DNA from: Streptomyces coeruleorubidus
GTDB taxonomy: Bacteria; Actinomycetota; Actinomycetes; Streptomycetales; Streptomycetaceae
Reading direction: 5' to 3'
NCBI RefSeq assembly: GCF_008705135.1
Contig: NZ_CP023694.1
Location: 558,001-622,000 of the forward strand
Length of the DNA stretch: 64,000 nucleotides
Positions 26,030 to 34,536 of the stretch are shown in pieces. The translations under genes were made by a program, and so were the position numbers. Position 1 is the first letter of the stretch. The number at the start of each line of letters is the position of its first letter. The notes beneath the pieces are model-generated. The model saw only the letters and a program-made list of their open reading frames with translations, did no database searches and was not told the DNA's origin.

Positions 26030-29000
26030 TCATACGGGCAGCCAGCGCCGGACGCAGGCGATGAGATCGCGTGTGTCGACGGGCTTGGTGACGTAGTCGC
26101 TGGCGCCCGAGGCGAGGCTCTTCTCCCGGTCGCCGGGCATCGCCTTGGCCGTGACGGCGATGATGGGCAGCTCGGCGTACTGCGGCATCCTGCGGATCTC
26201 GGCCGTCGCGGTGTAGCCGTCCATCTCCGGCATCATCACGTCCATGAGCACGAGCGCGACGTCAGGGTTGTTCACCAGCGTCTCGATGCCCTGGCGCCCG
26301 TTCTCGGCGTGCAGGACCCGGAAGCCGTGGAGCTCCAGGATCCCGCTGAGCGCGAAGAGGTTGCGCGCGTCGTCGTCGACGACGAGGACGGTACGGCCCG
26401 CCGCCGGCGAGTCGTCGACGGGGTGCGGCGTCACAGGCCGCGGTTCCTCGGGCCGGACCAGGGACAGGACGTCCCCGGGCTCCTCGGCGGACAGGTGCAG
26501 GGCGATGCGCTCGCGCAGTTCGTCGAGACTCGACAGGAACTCCAGCGCCCCGCCCGCCGAGCGGGACCGCAACGTCTCTTCCAGGACCAGGTCTGCGCGA
26601 TGACCGCTGTGCACCAGGACGGGAACACTCGCCAGCGCCGAGTCACCCTCCAGGGCCTCTAGGAACCGGGAGGCCTCGCCTTCCCGCGTGCCCAGATCCA
26701 GGACGACGCAGTGGCACGGTTCGGCCGCGAGGGCGCCCGCCGCCTCCTGAGCCCCGACGGCGGTGATGATGTCGACCGCGGGCCGCTGTCCACCGTCTTC
26801 ACGGCCGTGCGTGAGGTCCGCGACCACGCTCTCCGCGACGAGGGTCAGCAGACCGCGCGGTCTCTCCTCCACGACGAGCAGGCGCCGGGGCCGCGGTCCG
26901 GGCCCGATCCGAGGCACCGGCACCCGGCGTGACACCCCCTCGGGGAGGGGCTCGGCCGGGACCCGCTCCGCGGTGCTGCCGTGGCCGAGCAGTTCCTCGA
27001 AGTCGGGACGGGCCACGGGCAGGAAGAGCGTGAACGTACTGCCCTGGCCGGGCGTGCTGTCCACCGTGACGGCACCCCCCAGCAGATGGGCGATCTCCCG
27101 TGTGATGGACAGGCCGAGACCGGTGCCGCCGTACTTGCGGCTCGTCGTGCCGTCCGCCTGCTGGAAGGCGCCGAAGATCGTCTCCAGCTGCTGCTCCGGG
27201 ATGCCGATGCCGGTGTCCTTCACACGGAAGGCCACCACGGCGCCGCCCCGGATCACTCCCTCGGGCACCTCCTCGTCCACCGCTGGTTCGATGCTCAGCT
27301 GCACGCCGCCCCGCTCGGTGAACTTCACGGCGTTCGACAGGAGGTTGCGCAGCACCTGGCGCAGCCGCGAGTCGTCCGTGAGCAGGTCTGCGGGCGCGCC
27401 GGGGGCGGTCGTCACCGTGAAGTCCAGGCTCTTCTGCGTCGTCATGGGCCGGAAGGTGGCCTCGACGTACTCGATGAGCTGGCGCAGCGCCACCCGCTCG
27501 GGCGTGACGTCCATCTTCCCGGCCTCGACCTTCGACAGGTCGAGGATGTCGCTGATCAGCTGGAGCAGGTCCGAGCCGGCGGAGTGGATGATCTGCGCGT
27601 ACTCGACCTGCTTCGGGGTGAGGTTGCGGGACGGGTTCTGGGCCAGCAACTGGGCGAGGATGAGCAGGCTGTTGAGCGGGGTGCGCAGCTCGTGGCTCAT
27701 GTTCGCCAGGAACTCCGACTTGTACTTCGAGGCCAGCGACAGCTGCTGGGCACGTGTCTCCAGTTCCTGCCGGGCCTGTTCGATCTGCAGGTTCTTCGCC
27801 TCGATGTCCCGGTTCTGTGCCACCAGCAGCGAGGCCTTCTCCTCCAGGTCGGCGTTGGAACGCTGGAGTTCCTCCTGCTGTACCTGCAACTCCGCTGACC
27901 GGTCCTGGAGTTCGGCCGTCAGGCGTTGCGACTCGGCCAGGAGCTCGTCGGTACGGGCGTTGGCCACGATGGTGTTGACGTTGACGCCGATGGTCTCCAT
28001 CAGCTGAGCCAGGAAGTCGTGCTGAATCTGGGTGAAGGAGGTGACCGACGCCAGCTCGATGACGCCGAGGACCTGGTCCTCGACCACGATGGGCAGCAGC
28101 ACGAGCGCGGTCGGCACCACGTGGCCGAGCCCCGAGGAGATGGTCACGTAGTCCGGCGGCAGGTCGTCCACCGTGATGGTGCGCCGGCTGCGGGCGGCCT
28201 GACCCACCAGGGTGCGGCCGAAGGCGATGCGTGTGGGCCGGGTGTCGTCCTCCGGGTAGCCGTAGGAACCGACGAGCCGCAGCCGGGGGCCGTCGTCGCC
28301 GTCCTCGGCCAGGTAGAAGGCCCCGTACTGGGCCGCCACCAGGGGGACCAGCTCGTCCATGATCAGTTCCGCGACCACGGGCAGGTCGCGGTGGCCCTGC
28401 ATCAGGCCCGAGATCCGGGCGAGGTTCGTCTTGAGCCAGTCCTGCTCCTGGTTGGCCCGGGTGGTCTCGCGCAGGGACTCCACCATCGAGTTGATGTTGT
28501 CCTTGAGCTCGGCGACCTCGCCGGAGGCCTCCACGGTGATCGAACGCGTCAGGTCGCCCTCGGCGACGGCGCTCGCGACCTCCGCGATGGCGCGCACCTG
28601 CCGGGTCAGGTTGCCCGCCAGCTCGTTGACGTTCTCCGTCAGGCGCTTCCAGGTGCCGGAGACGCCTTCCACCTCGGCCTGTCCGCCGAGGCGTCCCTCG
28701 GTGCCGACCTCGCGGGCGACGCGGGTGACCTCGTCGGCGAACGCGGAGAGCTGGTCGACCATCGTGTTGATCGTCGTCTTGAGTTCCAGGATCTCACCGC
28801 GGGCGTCCACGTCGATCTTCTTCGACAGGTCACCCCTGGCCACCGCGGTCGTCACGAGCGCGATGTTGCGCACCTGGCCGGTGAGGTTGTTGGCCATCGA
28901 GTTGACGTTGTCGGTGAGGTCCTTCCAAGTGCCCGCGACGTTCGGCACGTGCGCCTGCCCGCCGAGGCGTCCCTCGGTGCCGACCTCGCGGGCCACGCGG

Positions 29001-30310
29001 GTGACCTCGTCGGCGAAGGCCGACAGCGTGTCGACCATCGTGTTGATGACGTCCGCCAGCGCCGCGACCTCGCCCTTGACCTCGACCGTGATCCGCTGCG
29101 ACAGGTCGCCGCGCGCCACGGCGGTGGCGACCTGGGCGATGGAACGGACCTGGCCGGTCAGGTTGGAGGCCATGACGTTGACGTTGTCGGTGAGGTCCTT
29201 CCAGGTGCCCGACACGCCCCGCACCTGGGCCTGTCCGCCGAGGCGTCCCTCGGTGCCGACCTCGCGGGCCACGCGGGTGACCTCGTCGGCGAACGCCGAG
29301 AGCTGGTCGACCATCGTGTTGATCGTGCTCTTCAGCTCGAGGATCTCACCACGCGCGTCGACGGTGATCTTCTGGGAGAGGTCGCCCTGGGCCACCGCGG
29401 TCGCCACCAGCGCGATGTTGCGGACCTGGCCGGTGAGGTTGCCCGCCATGAAGTTCACGGAGTCGGTGAGGTCGCGCCAAGTGCCCTTGACACCCTGGAC
29501 GTCCGCCTGTCCGCCCAGACGACCCTCGGTGCCGACCTCCCGGGCGACACGGGTGACCTCGTCGGCGAACGCCGAGAGCTGGTCGACCATCGTGTTGATC
29601 GTGCTCTTCAGCTCGAGGATCTCACCACGCGCGTCGACGGTGATCTTCTGGGAGAGGTCACCCTGGGCCACCGCCGTGGTCACCTGGGCGATGGAACGGA
29701 CCTGGCCGGTGAGGTTGCCCGCCATGTGGTTGACGGAGTCGGTCAGGTCACGCCAGACACCGGCCACACCCGGCACCTGGGCCTGTCCGCCGAGCCGCCC
29801 CTCGCTACCGACCTCCCGGGCCACGCGGGTGACCTCGTCGGCGAACGCCGAGAGCTGGTCGACCATCGTGTTGACGGTCTCCTTCAGCTGCAGGATCTCG
29901 CCGCGGGCGGGCACGTCGATCTTCTGGGAGAGGTCGCCCTTGGCCACCGCCGTGGCCACCTGTGCGATGTCGCGGACCTGGGTGGTCAGGTTGCCCGCCA
30001 TGGCGTTGACCGAGTCCGTCAGGTCGGCCCAGGTGCCCGAGACGCCAGGCACCTCCGCCTGTCCGCCGAGCGTCCCCTCGGTGCCGACCTCGCGGGCCAC
30101 CCGGGTGACTTCGGAGGTGAACACGGACAGCTGGTCCACCATGCCGTTGAAGACCTTGGCGATGTCGCCCATGAGGCCGTCGGCGTCGACCGGCAGACGG
30201 GTGCCGAAGTCCCCGTCCCGGACGGCCGTCAGGCCCGCCAGGAGCCGCCGCAGCTCCTGATCACCCGGGGAGACCTCGTCGCCCCCGGCGCTGTTGCTGG
30301 TCATGCGCAA
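26030..30310 (-). CDS. Giant hybrid histidine kinase with six tandem HAMP-type repeats (Nik1/group III-like)
   Basis: The 1426-residue protein has no membrane segment. Residues 53-604 hold six near-identical 92-residue repeats ([45 protein letters not shown]). A GAF domain (about 640-800), a coiled coil and a HisKA domain with His873 in NMSHELRTP follow. Then come a HATPase ([23 protein letters not shown]), a degenerate receiver lacking the usual acidic pocket, and a canonical receiver with Asp1357 in [11 protein letters not shown]. The design is that of group III osmosensing kinases. Upstream neighbours are partner-switching genes, and the phosphatase gene follows after 70 bases. Confidence 0.93.
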   Translation of the reverse strand: MRMTSNSAGGDEVSPGDQELRRLLAGLTAVRDGDFGTRLPVDADGLMGDIAKVFNGMVDQLSVFTSEVTRVAREVGTEGTLGGQAEVPGVSGTWADLTDSVNAMAGNLTTQVRDIAQVATAVAKGDLSQKIDVPARGEILQLKETVNTMVDQLSAFADEVTRVAREVGSEGRLGGQAQVPGVAGVWRDLTDSVNHMAGNLTGQVRSIAQVTTAVAQGDLSQKITVDARGEILELKSTINTMVDQLSAFADEVTRVAREVGTEGRLGGQADVQGVKGTWRDLTDSVNFMAGNLTGQVRNIALVATAVAQGDLSQKITVDARGEILELKSTINTMVDQLSAFADEVTRVAREVGTEGRLGGQAQVRGVSGTWKDLTDNVNVMASNLTGQVRSIAQVATAVARGDLSQRITVEVKGEVAALADVINTMVDTLSAFADEVTRVAREVGTEGRLGGQAHVPNVAGTWKDLTDNVNSMANNLTGQVRNIALVTTAVARGDLSKKIDVDARGEILELKTTINTMVDQLSAFADEVTRVAREVGTEGRLGGQAEVEGVSGTWKRLTENVNELAGNLTRQVRAIAEVASAVAEGDLTRSITVEASGEVAELKDNINSMVESLRETTRANQEQDWLKTNLARISGLMQGHRDLPVVAELIMDELVPLVAAQYGAFYLAEDGDDGPRLRLVGSYGYPEDDTRPTRIAFGRTLVGQAARSRRTITVDDLPPDYVTISSGLGHVVPTALVLLPIVVEDQVLGVIELASVTSFTQIQHDFLAQLMETIGVNVNTIVANARTDELLAESQRLTAELQDRSAELQVQQEELQRSNADLEEKASLLVAQNRDIEAKNLQIEQARQELETRAQQLSLASKYKSEFLANMSHELRTPLNSLLILAQLLAQNPSRNLTPKQVEYAQIIHSAGSDLLQLISDILDLSKVEAGKMDVTPERVALRQLIEYVEATFRPMTTQKSLDFTVTTAPGAPADLLTDDSRLRQVLRNLLSNAVKFTERGGVQLSIEPAVDEEVPEGVIRGGAVVAFRVKDTGIGIPEQQLETIFGAFQQADGTTSRKYGGTGLGLSITREIAHLLGGAVTVDSTPGQGSTFTLFLPVARPDFEELLGHGSTAERVPAEPLPEGVSRRVPVPRIGPGPRPRRLLVVEERPRGLLTLVAESVVADLTHGREDGGQRPAVDIITAVGAQEAAGALAAEPCHCVVLDLGTREGEASRFLEALEGDSALASVPVLVHSGHRADLVLEETLRSRSAGGALEFLSSLDELRERIALHLSAEEPGDVLSLVRPEEPRPVTPHPVDDSPAAGRTVLVVDDDARNLFALSGILELHGFRVLHAENGRQGIETLVNNPDVALVLMDVMMPEMDGYTATAEIRRMPQYAELPIIAVTAKAMPGDREKSLASGASDYVTKPVDTRDLIACVRRWLPV
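28499..30154 (-). repeat. Six in-frame 276-bp tandem repeats encoding HAMP units
   Basis: Six copies of a 276-base unit (92 codons) follow one another inside the kinase gene. Protein identity between neighbouring units is high, and long stretches of DNA are almost the same, for example the segments containing CTGGTCGACCATCGTGTTGA. The repeats could recombine and change copy number. Confidence 0.9.
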
Positions 30311-30869
30311 CCTCGTTCCGCTCCCCAGGAGTCCTCGTCACCGAGGACTCCGAACCCCCCGAACCGATCGGCGGCCCGGCCGTCGTGCGTGCAGTTCCGC
30401 AGTTCACGGACGTACGCAAGGTGAAAAATACGCCGCAGGTTAACCCAGGTTCCAGGCGCGGAACAAAGCACCGGACCCAGCCGGGAACCGTGGGAATAAG
30501 GACAGCACGGAACGCGCATGCCCGTGCGGAACGGGGGTACTGGACACGGTTTCGCAGCCGGAGATGCGCGTCCTCGCAGTGGTGCGGTGGCGGGTGCTCA
30601 CCGACGTGATGAAGCCGCCGATCTCGCACCGGTCGGCCGGGGCGCCGCACGGACGAGGGGCGTGTCAGGCTCAGACGGGTGGGTGCTGGAGGTCGGCATC
30701 GAGTTCGTCCCCGGTGCCTCCCGCCGGTGGCGCAAGCCCGCGTGCCTGCACCGTGCCCGCCGGCTCAGAGCGGCCGCGGCCGACGCGCGAGAACGGCGAG
30801 CGCGCCTCGATCCCCGGCAGCGTCCGCGCCGCCCTCCCGTCCTCCCTGTCAGGCGTCAGGCGTCAGGCG
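30311..30869. other. Intergenic region upstream of the hybrid kinase
   Basis: This 560-base gap carries the promoter of the kinase gene (minus strand). A small inverted repeat, GTTCC-AGGCGC-GGAAC, lies at 30449-30464. No gene was recognised. At its far end a 7-base tandem repeat runs into the sigma-factor stop codon. Confidence 0.5.
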
Positions 30870-30873
30870 TCAG
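30848..30873. repeat. 7-bp tandem repeat (GTCAGGC) at the sigma-factor stop
   Basis: GTCAGGC is repeated three times plus a partial fourth copy. The array overlaps the stop codon of the sigma-factor gene at 30870. Confidence 0.85.
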
Positions 30874-31715
30874 CGGGTGGTGAGCATGCCTTCCCGCAGT
30901 CGGGCAAGGGTGCGGGACAGGAGCCGGGAGACGTGCATCTGGGAGACGCCCAGGCGTTCGCCGATCTGGGCCTGGGTGAGTTCCTCGACGAACCGCATGT
31001 GGATGATCTGCCGGTCGCGCTCGTCGAGTTCCGCGAGCAGCGGGGCGAGGGCGTGGAAGTCCTCCACCAGCTCCAGGTCCGTGTCCAGGGCGCCGATGAA
31101 GTCCTGCAACGCGGCTTCGCCGTCCTCGCTGCCGTTGATCGTGGCGTCCAGGGAGGCGGAGTTGTAGCCGTTGGCGGCCAGGCGGGCCTCGCGGACCTCG
31201 GCCTCGGGCAGGCTCATCAGCTCCGACAGCTCCTTGACCGTCGGGGTGCGGCCCAGTCGGCTGCGCAGTTCCTCGGTGGCGCGGGCCAGCTGGACGCGGG
31301 CTTCCTGCAGCCGTCGCGGGACGTGCACGGCCCAGGTGGTGTCGCGGAAGAACCGCTTGATCTCGCCGACGATGTACGGGATGGCGAAGGAGGTGAACTC
31401 CGCCTCCCGGGACAGCTCGAAGCGGTCGATCGCCTTGATCAGCCCGATCATGCCGACCTGGACGATGTCCTCCATCTCCTCCGGCCCGCGGCTGCGGAAC
31501 CGGCCGGCCGCGAAGCGGACCAGGGACATGTTCATCTCGATCAGCGTGTTCCGCGCGTACTGGTACTCCGGGGTGCCCTCCTCCAGCACGGCCAGCTGCT
31601 GGAAGAACAGCTTCGAAAGTTCGCGGGCGTCCTTGGGCGCCACCCGGGACGGGTCGGCGACCTCCGGCAGCTCGGCCGTCCGCGTCTGTGCTGCCGCCAT
31701 GCTCGTGGGCGCCAT
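30870..31715 (-). CDS. RNA polymerase sigma factor, SigB/SigF/SigG family
   Basis: The 281-residue sigma-70 factor has region 2 (NMSLVRFAAGRFRSRGPEEMEDIVQVGMIG-type core, with DRFELSREAEFTSFAIPYIVGEIKR). Region 3 is VPRRLQEARVQLARATEEL, and region 4 is DERDRQIIHMRFVEELTQAQIGERLG with the helix-turn-helix SQMHVSRLLSRTLARLR. It lacks region 1.1, as in stress and sporulation sigma factors. Neighbouring RsbW-like and STAS genes suggest activity controlled by partner switching. The start could be the second Met (residue 6). Confidence 0.93.
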   Translation of the reverse strand: MAPTSMAAAQTRTAELPEVADPSRVAPKDARELSKLFFQQLAVLEEGTPEYQYARNTLIEMNMSLVRFAAGRFRSRGPEEMEDIVQVGMIGLIKAIDRFELSREAEFTSFAIPYIVGEIKRFFRDTTWAVHVPRRLQEARVQLARATEELRSRLGRTPTVKELSELMSLPEAEVREARLAANGYNSASLDATINGSEDGEAALQDFIGALDTDLELVEDFHALAPLLAELDERDRQIIHMRFVEELTQAQIGERLGVSQMHVSRLLSRTLARLREGMLTTR

Positions 31716-32002
31716 GCCGTTCCCCTCCCAGATCGATCCCGCCGCCGCGGCCGGCCGAAGCGGCCGACGACGCAGCGTCTACCCCCTCATCCTGCACCCA
31801 CGCCTCATCTTCTCGGTCACTGCGGCTTGCCCGACTGCGAGCTGCCCATCCACGAGTTGCCGAGATCCGAGATCGTCGAGGATTCCCTGCCGATCGCGTC
31901 GGCATCGCCGTCGCCCGCGACACTGCACGCCGGAACCGCGCCCGTCCCCGCCTCTCGCCTCTCGCCTCTCGCCTGCCGTCGTCGCCCCCCGGCCGGCCGC
32001 TG
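31716..32002. other. Spacer between anti-sigma and sigma genes with a 7-bp repeat
   Basis: No gene is seen. The stretch includes three tandem copies of CCTCTCG at 31951-31974. It probably carries the sigma-factor promoter. Confidence 0.5.
31951..31974. repeat. 7-bp tandem repeat (CCTCTCG)
   Basis: CCTCTCG occurs three times in a row plus CCT, just after the stop of the RsbW-like gene. Together with the array at 30848 it brackets the sigma-factor gene. Confidence 0.85.
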
Positions 32003-32491
32003 CTACTGAGGGCGGCGTCCGGTGATGTCACCGTCCAGATCGTCGGGGAGGGCGATGCGGGCGGTGATGCGTTTGCCGACCGGCTCCCGCTGGACCTCGA
32101 AACCCTGGGCGACGGCCATCACGATCTCCAGGCCGTGCTGCCCGACCCTGCCCGCATCGGCAGCACGGGCCACCGGCAGGACCGGATCGCTGTCCCACAC
32201 GACCACTTCCACCACAGCGCCGGAAATGCGCAGTTCCATCAGCACCGGCCCGGGCGCGTACTTGCGGGCGTTGGTGACCAGCTCGCTGACCACCAGCTGA
32301 GTCAGGTCCATCGCACGTGCGGACACCGGCAGGCCGTGCTCAGCCTGGACGCGGGCAAGGAAATTCACCGCCCGGTGACGTGCCTCGGCGATACAGGATC
32401 CGTCACCGTCCAGGGCAACCGTGTCACGCATCGGATGGGCACCAGGCATCACGCTGCCCTCACCATCGGGAACTGATTCCGTCGGCTCCAC
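32003..32491 (-). CDS. RsbW-like ATP-binding anti-sigma kinase
   Basis: The 162-residue protein starts at GTG (EPTESVPDGEG); MPGAHPMRD 14 codons later is an alternative. It is a GHKL ATPase domain with the N box VSELVTNARKYA, the G1-like VWDSDP and the GQHGLEIV lid, as in the RsbW/SpoIIAB group. Such proteins bind a sigma factor and phosphorylate its STAS antagonist. The sigma gene lies downstream on the same strand and a STAS gene is divergent 170 bases away, so the partners are at hand. Confidence 0.88.
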   Translation of the reverse strand: MEPTESVPDGEGSVMPGAHPMRDTVALDGDGSCIAEARHRAVNFLARVQAEHGLPVSARAMDLTQLVVSELVTNARKYAPGPVLMELRISGAVVEVVVWDSDPVLPVARAADAGRVGQHGLEIVMAVAQGFEVQREPVGKRITARIALPDDLDGDITGRRPQ

Positions 32492-32663
32492 CCTTTCCCC
32501 CGTTCACCCGCGTGCGCTTACCCCGGATTCTGCCTCGCATGCCCCTTCAGCTCTGTTACACAGAGGACCGAACGGGTGTTCACCGTAATATCAGGGGCAG
32601 GCCTCCAACGCACATCGTGTCGGAGCCTTAAGCCCCCCATCAGCGAGCGCAGGCGAGGAAACG

Positions 32664-33026
32664 GTGACAGACACTCACGGAGCACCCCGGCCCGGCCTGT
32701 CAGTCGACCACACCGCCGCCGACGACATCCGGGTGGTCACTCTGCGCGGCGAGATCGACCACGCCGTCACGAACGAGCTCACCGAGGCCCTGCTGTCCTA
32801 CGGCAGCGTGACGCGGCCGCGGACCGTGGTGGACCTCAGCGGCGTGACCTTCATGGACTCCAGCGGAATCAACGTCCTCATCGCCGCCCAACAGAGCATG
32901 AGTGACGCCCAGGGATGGCTACGCATTGCCGGCGCCCAGGCATCGGTGCTGCGGGTCCTTGAGCTCGTCGGCCTGGACCAGGTCATCGACTGCCATTCCA
33001 CCGTCGAACAGGCTCTGAACGCCTGA
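32664..33026 (+). CDS. STAS-domain anti-anti-sigma factor (RsbV-like)
   Basis: The 120-residue protein starts at GTG with GAGGAAA upstream. The STAS fold is complete (VVTLRGEIDHAVTNELTEAL), and the phosphorylatable Ser lies in FMDSSGINVL. When dephosphorylated it should sequester the RsbW-like protein and free the sigma factor. The ANTAR-SpoIIE phosphatase at 23467 is the likely activator. Its 3' end is overlapped on the other strand by a damaged ANTAR gene. Confidence 0.92.
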   Translation: MTDTHGAPRPGLSVDHTAADDIRVVTLRGEIDHAVTNELTEALLSYGSVTRPRTVVDLSGVTFMDSSGINVLIAAQQSMSDAQGWLRIAGAQASVLRVLELVGLDQVIDCHSTVEQALNA

Positions 33027-33059
33027 CCCACGCCGTGCCCGGCCCACGGCGCTCCACCC

Positions 33060-33343
33060 GGCTTCCACGTCCGGGGCGTCCTGCCGGTGTGGACGCCGCT
33101 GCACGGCCGCGTCCAGCTCCCGTTGGTGTGCTGGGACACCTCACGCAGCATCCCGAACCCGGCCACCGGCACCAGCTGGTGGATCGCGGTGAGTACCCCG
33201 ATGGCCTGGTCCACCGTCGCATGGGAGTCGATCGCATGCCGCAGCTGCGCGTTCTCCCGTTCCAGGCAGGCGTGCGTGACGTCGTCACGAGTGCCGCCGG
33301 GCAAGGGCCGCGGCACGCGGGAAGTCGTCATGCTGGTCTCCAT
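33060..33343 (-). pseudogene. ANTAR-domain protein gene, apparently frameshifted
   Basis: From MTTSRVPRPL (33331) or the Met four codons earlier, the frame reads ERENAQLRHAIDSHATVDQAIGVLTA and MLREVSQHTN. This is a good ANTAR domain as in small Streptomyces regulators. After HTN the frame loses similarity and runs on antisense through the STAS gene, while the +1 frame reads ELDAAVQ as expected for the domain end. A one-base indel near 33122 is the simplest explanation. It could still be expressed in truncated form. Confidence 0.5.
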
Positions 33344-33656
33344 ACGAGGGCAAGGCTTCCCTGTACACCTGCCCCCTACCGCGACAGCAAGACGCCCCGC
33401 TGCGCCGCACGAAGAACTCGCCCCTGAGGGGTCGATCGTGCGCCGGCGGAAGGCGTCGGTCGTGTCACGTACTGCCGGTACCTGCGGCCTCGCTGCGGAG
33501 AACTCGACTGAACCGACAGCCGCCCACCGGCCCGGCGGTGAGGTGAACACGTGGAGAAACTGGGTTCAATGCCCGCAACGGCAGTGGAGAAACCAGGAAA
33601 ATCGACCGTGTGTTCTTGCATTCGCCGGGCACGAGGAGCGGCGGAGGTTGATAACT

Positions 33657-33827
33657 ATGGTTCCCCTGCTTCTCGTTCTTCTGCTGGCTCTGATCCTCTT
33701 CGGCGCGGGTTTCGCGCTGAAGGCACTGTGGTGGATCGCCGTCATCGTGCTGGTCGTCTGGCTGCTGGGCTTCGTCATGCGCTCCGCGGACACGGGCGGC
33801 CGCAAGGGCCGCTGGTATCGCTGGTAA
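33657..33827 (+). CDS. Small hydrophobic membrane protein
   Basis: The 56-residue protein (MVPLLLVLLLALILFGAGFA at the start, GGRKGRWYRW at the end) consists of two adjoining hydrophobic helices and a short basic tail. It resembles the widespread actinobacterial 'hydrophobic protein' family (DUF5670-like). GGAGG lies ten bases before the ATG. A perfect terminator follows, so it is monocistronic. Such proteins are often induced by envelope or osmotic stress, and its neighbour is the sigma-factor module; that link is inference. Confidence 0.85.
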   Translation: MVPLLLVLLLALILFGAGFALKALWWIAVIVLVVWLLGFVMRSADTGGRKGRWYRW

Positions 33828-33845
33828 CCCGCCAAGCAGCAGCAC

Positions 33846-33881
33846 GCCTGTGGGCTCCGGAGGTATCCGGAGCCCACAGGC
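33846..33881 (+). terminator. Strong terminator after the small hydrophobic protein
   Basis: A perfect 16-base stem (GCCTGTGGGCTCCGGA with its complement) and a four-base loop GGTA begin 19 bases after the stop codon. Confidence 0.85.
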
Positions 33882-33911
33882 ATGTCTCGGATCGGCAACG
33901 CTGCGCAGGAT

Positions 33912-34037
33912 CTGCACCACCGGGGAGAGCTCCGCGAGCTGCTCCACGATCTGCCGGTAGGTCTCCTCCGGCAGCCTGTCCGGACAGCGCACACGCATCA
34001 CCGTCGCTCCCCCGCTCGCCGGTTCTTCTGCACTCAT
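33912..34037 (-). pseudogene. Short fragment, possibly the start of a Y-family DNA polymerase gene
   Basis: The frame MSAEEPASGG...VMRVRCPDRLPEETYRQ, then AELSPVVQ, resembles the extreme N-terminus of actinobacterial DNA polymerase Y-family proteins as I remember them. It then breaks off at the terminator and the rest is missing. The match is short and uncertain. Confidence 0.3.
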
Positions 34038-34089
34038 GGCAGAGTCCAGGTCCACGTCGGCGACTGCTGCGCCGCAGGCAACCGCTCTC

Positions 34090-34529
34090 GCTCTCGCTTA
34101 CGGAGCGGCAACGGAACCTTGCGGGGTCGGCCGTGGTGCGGCTTGGGCCGTTGCTCGCACTCGAGCCTGTGGCCCGCCCCGCGGATGCCGCAGACCGGTT
34201 GTGGATCATGGACGGCACGCTGATCCCGGTGCGACCGGAGTGTAGCGGCCTCCAGCCGCAACTACCGGTTCTCGGCGAACGTACAGGTCATCGTGGACGC
34301 CGACACCCGGCTGGTGATCGCGGCCGCGCGACCGGTGCCGGGCACCACGGCGGACGCCCACGCCTGGCGGTCGTCCGGGCTGAGCCGGCACTGCCAGGGT
34401 GTGACCGTCCTCGGCGACGGTGCCTATCTCAACTGCGGGATGCACGTCATCCCCGAGCCGAAGCTGTCGTTTCCCCCACGACTCGACCTACGAGCATCCA
34501 AGCCGAAAGTCATATGACCGACAGCTCTA
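34090..34529 (+). pseudogene. Truncated IS5-type transposase relic
   Basis: One frame reads LALEPVARPADAADRLWIMD and GTLIPVRP. After a frameshift near 34245 the next frame reads YRFSANVQVIVDADTRLVIA, then DAHAWRSSGLSRHC and VTVLGDGAYLN. These are the DDE core of a Streptomyces IS5-group transposase. The ends of the gene are missing. An ACAGCTCT motif at 34521-34528 may be the element's end. Confidence 0.75.
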
Positions 34530-34536
34530 GGGCCTA

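Noticed and set aside
28499..30154. Regular long direct repeats resembling an array
   Set aside because: They are in-frame coding repeats of 276 bases with no spacers, so not a CRISPR array.
27926..30424. An 832-codon plus-strand frame with internal repeats, and a second one at 28359-30260
   Set aside because: The repeats are those of the HAMP kinase read in antisense.
33465..34055. A 196-codon minus-strand frame across the small hydrophobic gene
   Set aside because: Most of it is antisense to the hydrophobic protein and its terminator; only the first 42 codons resemble a protein.
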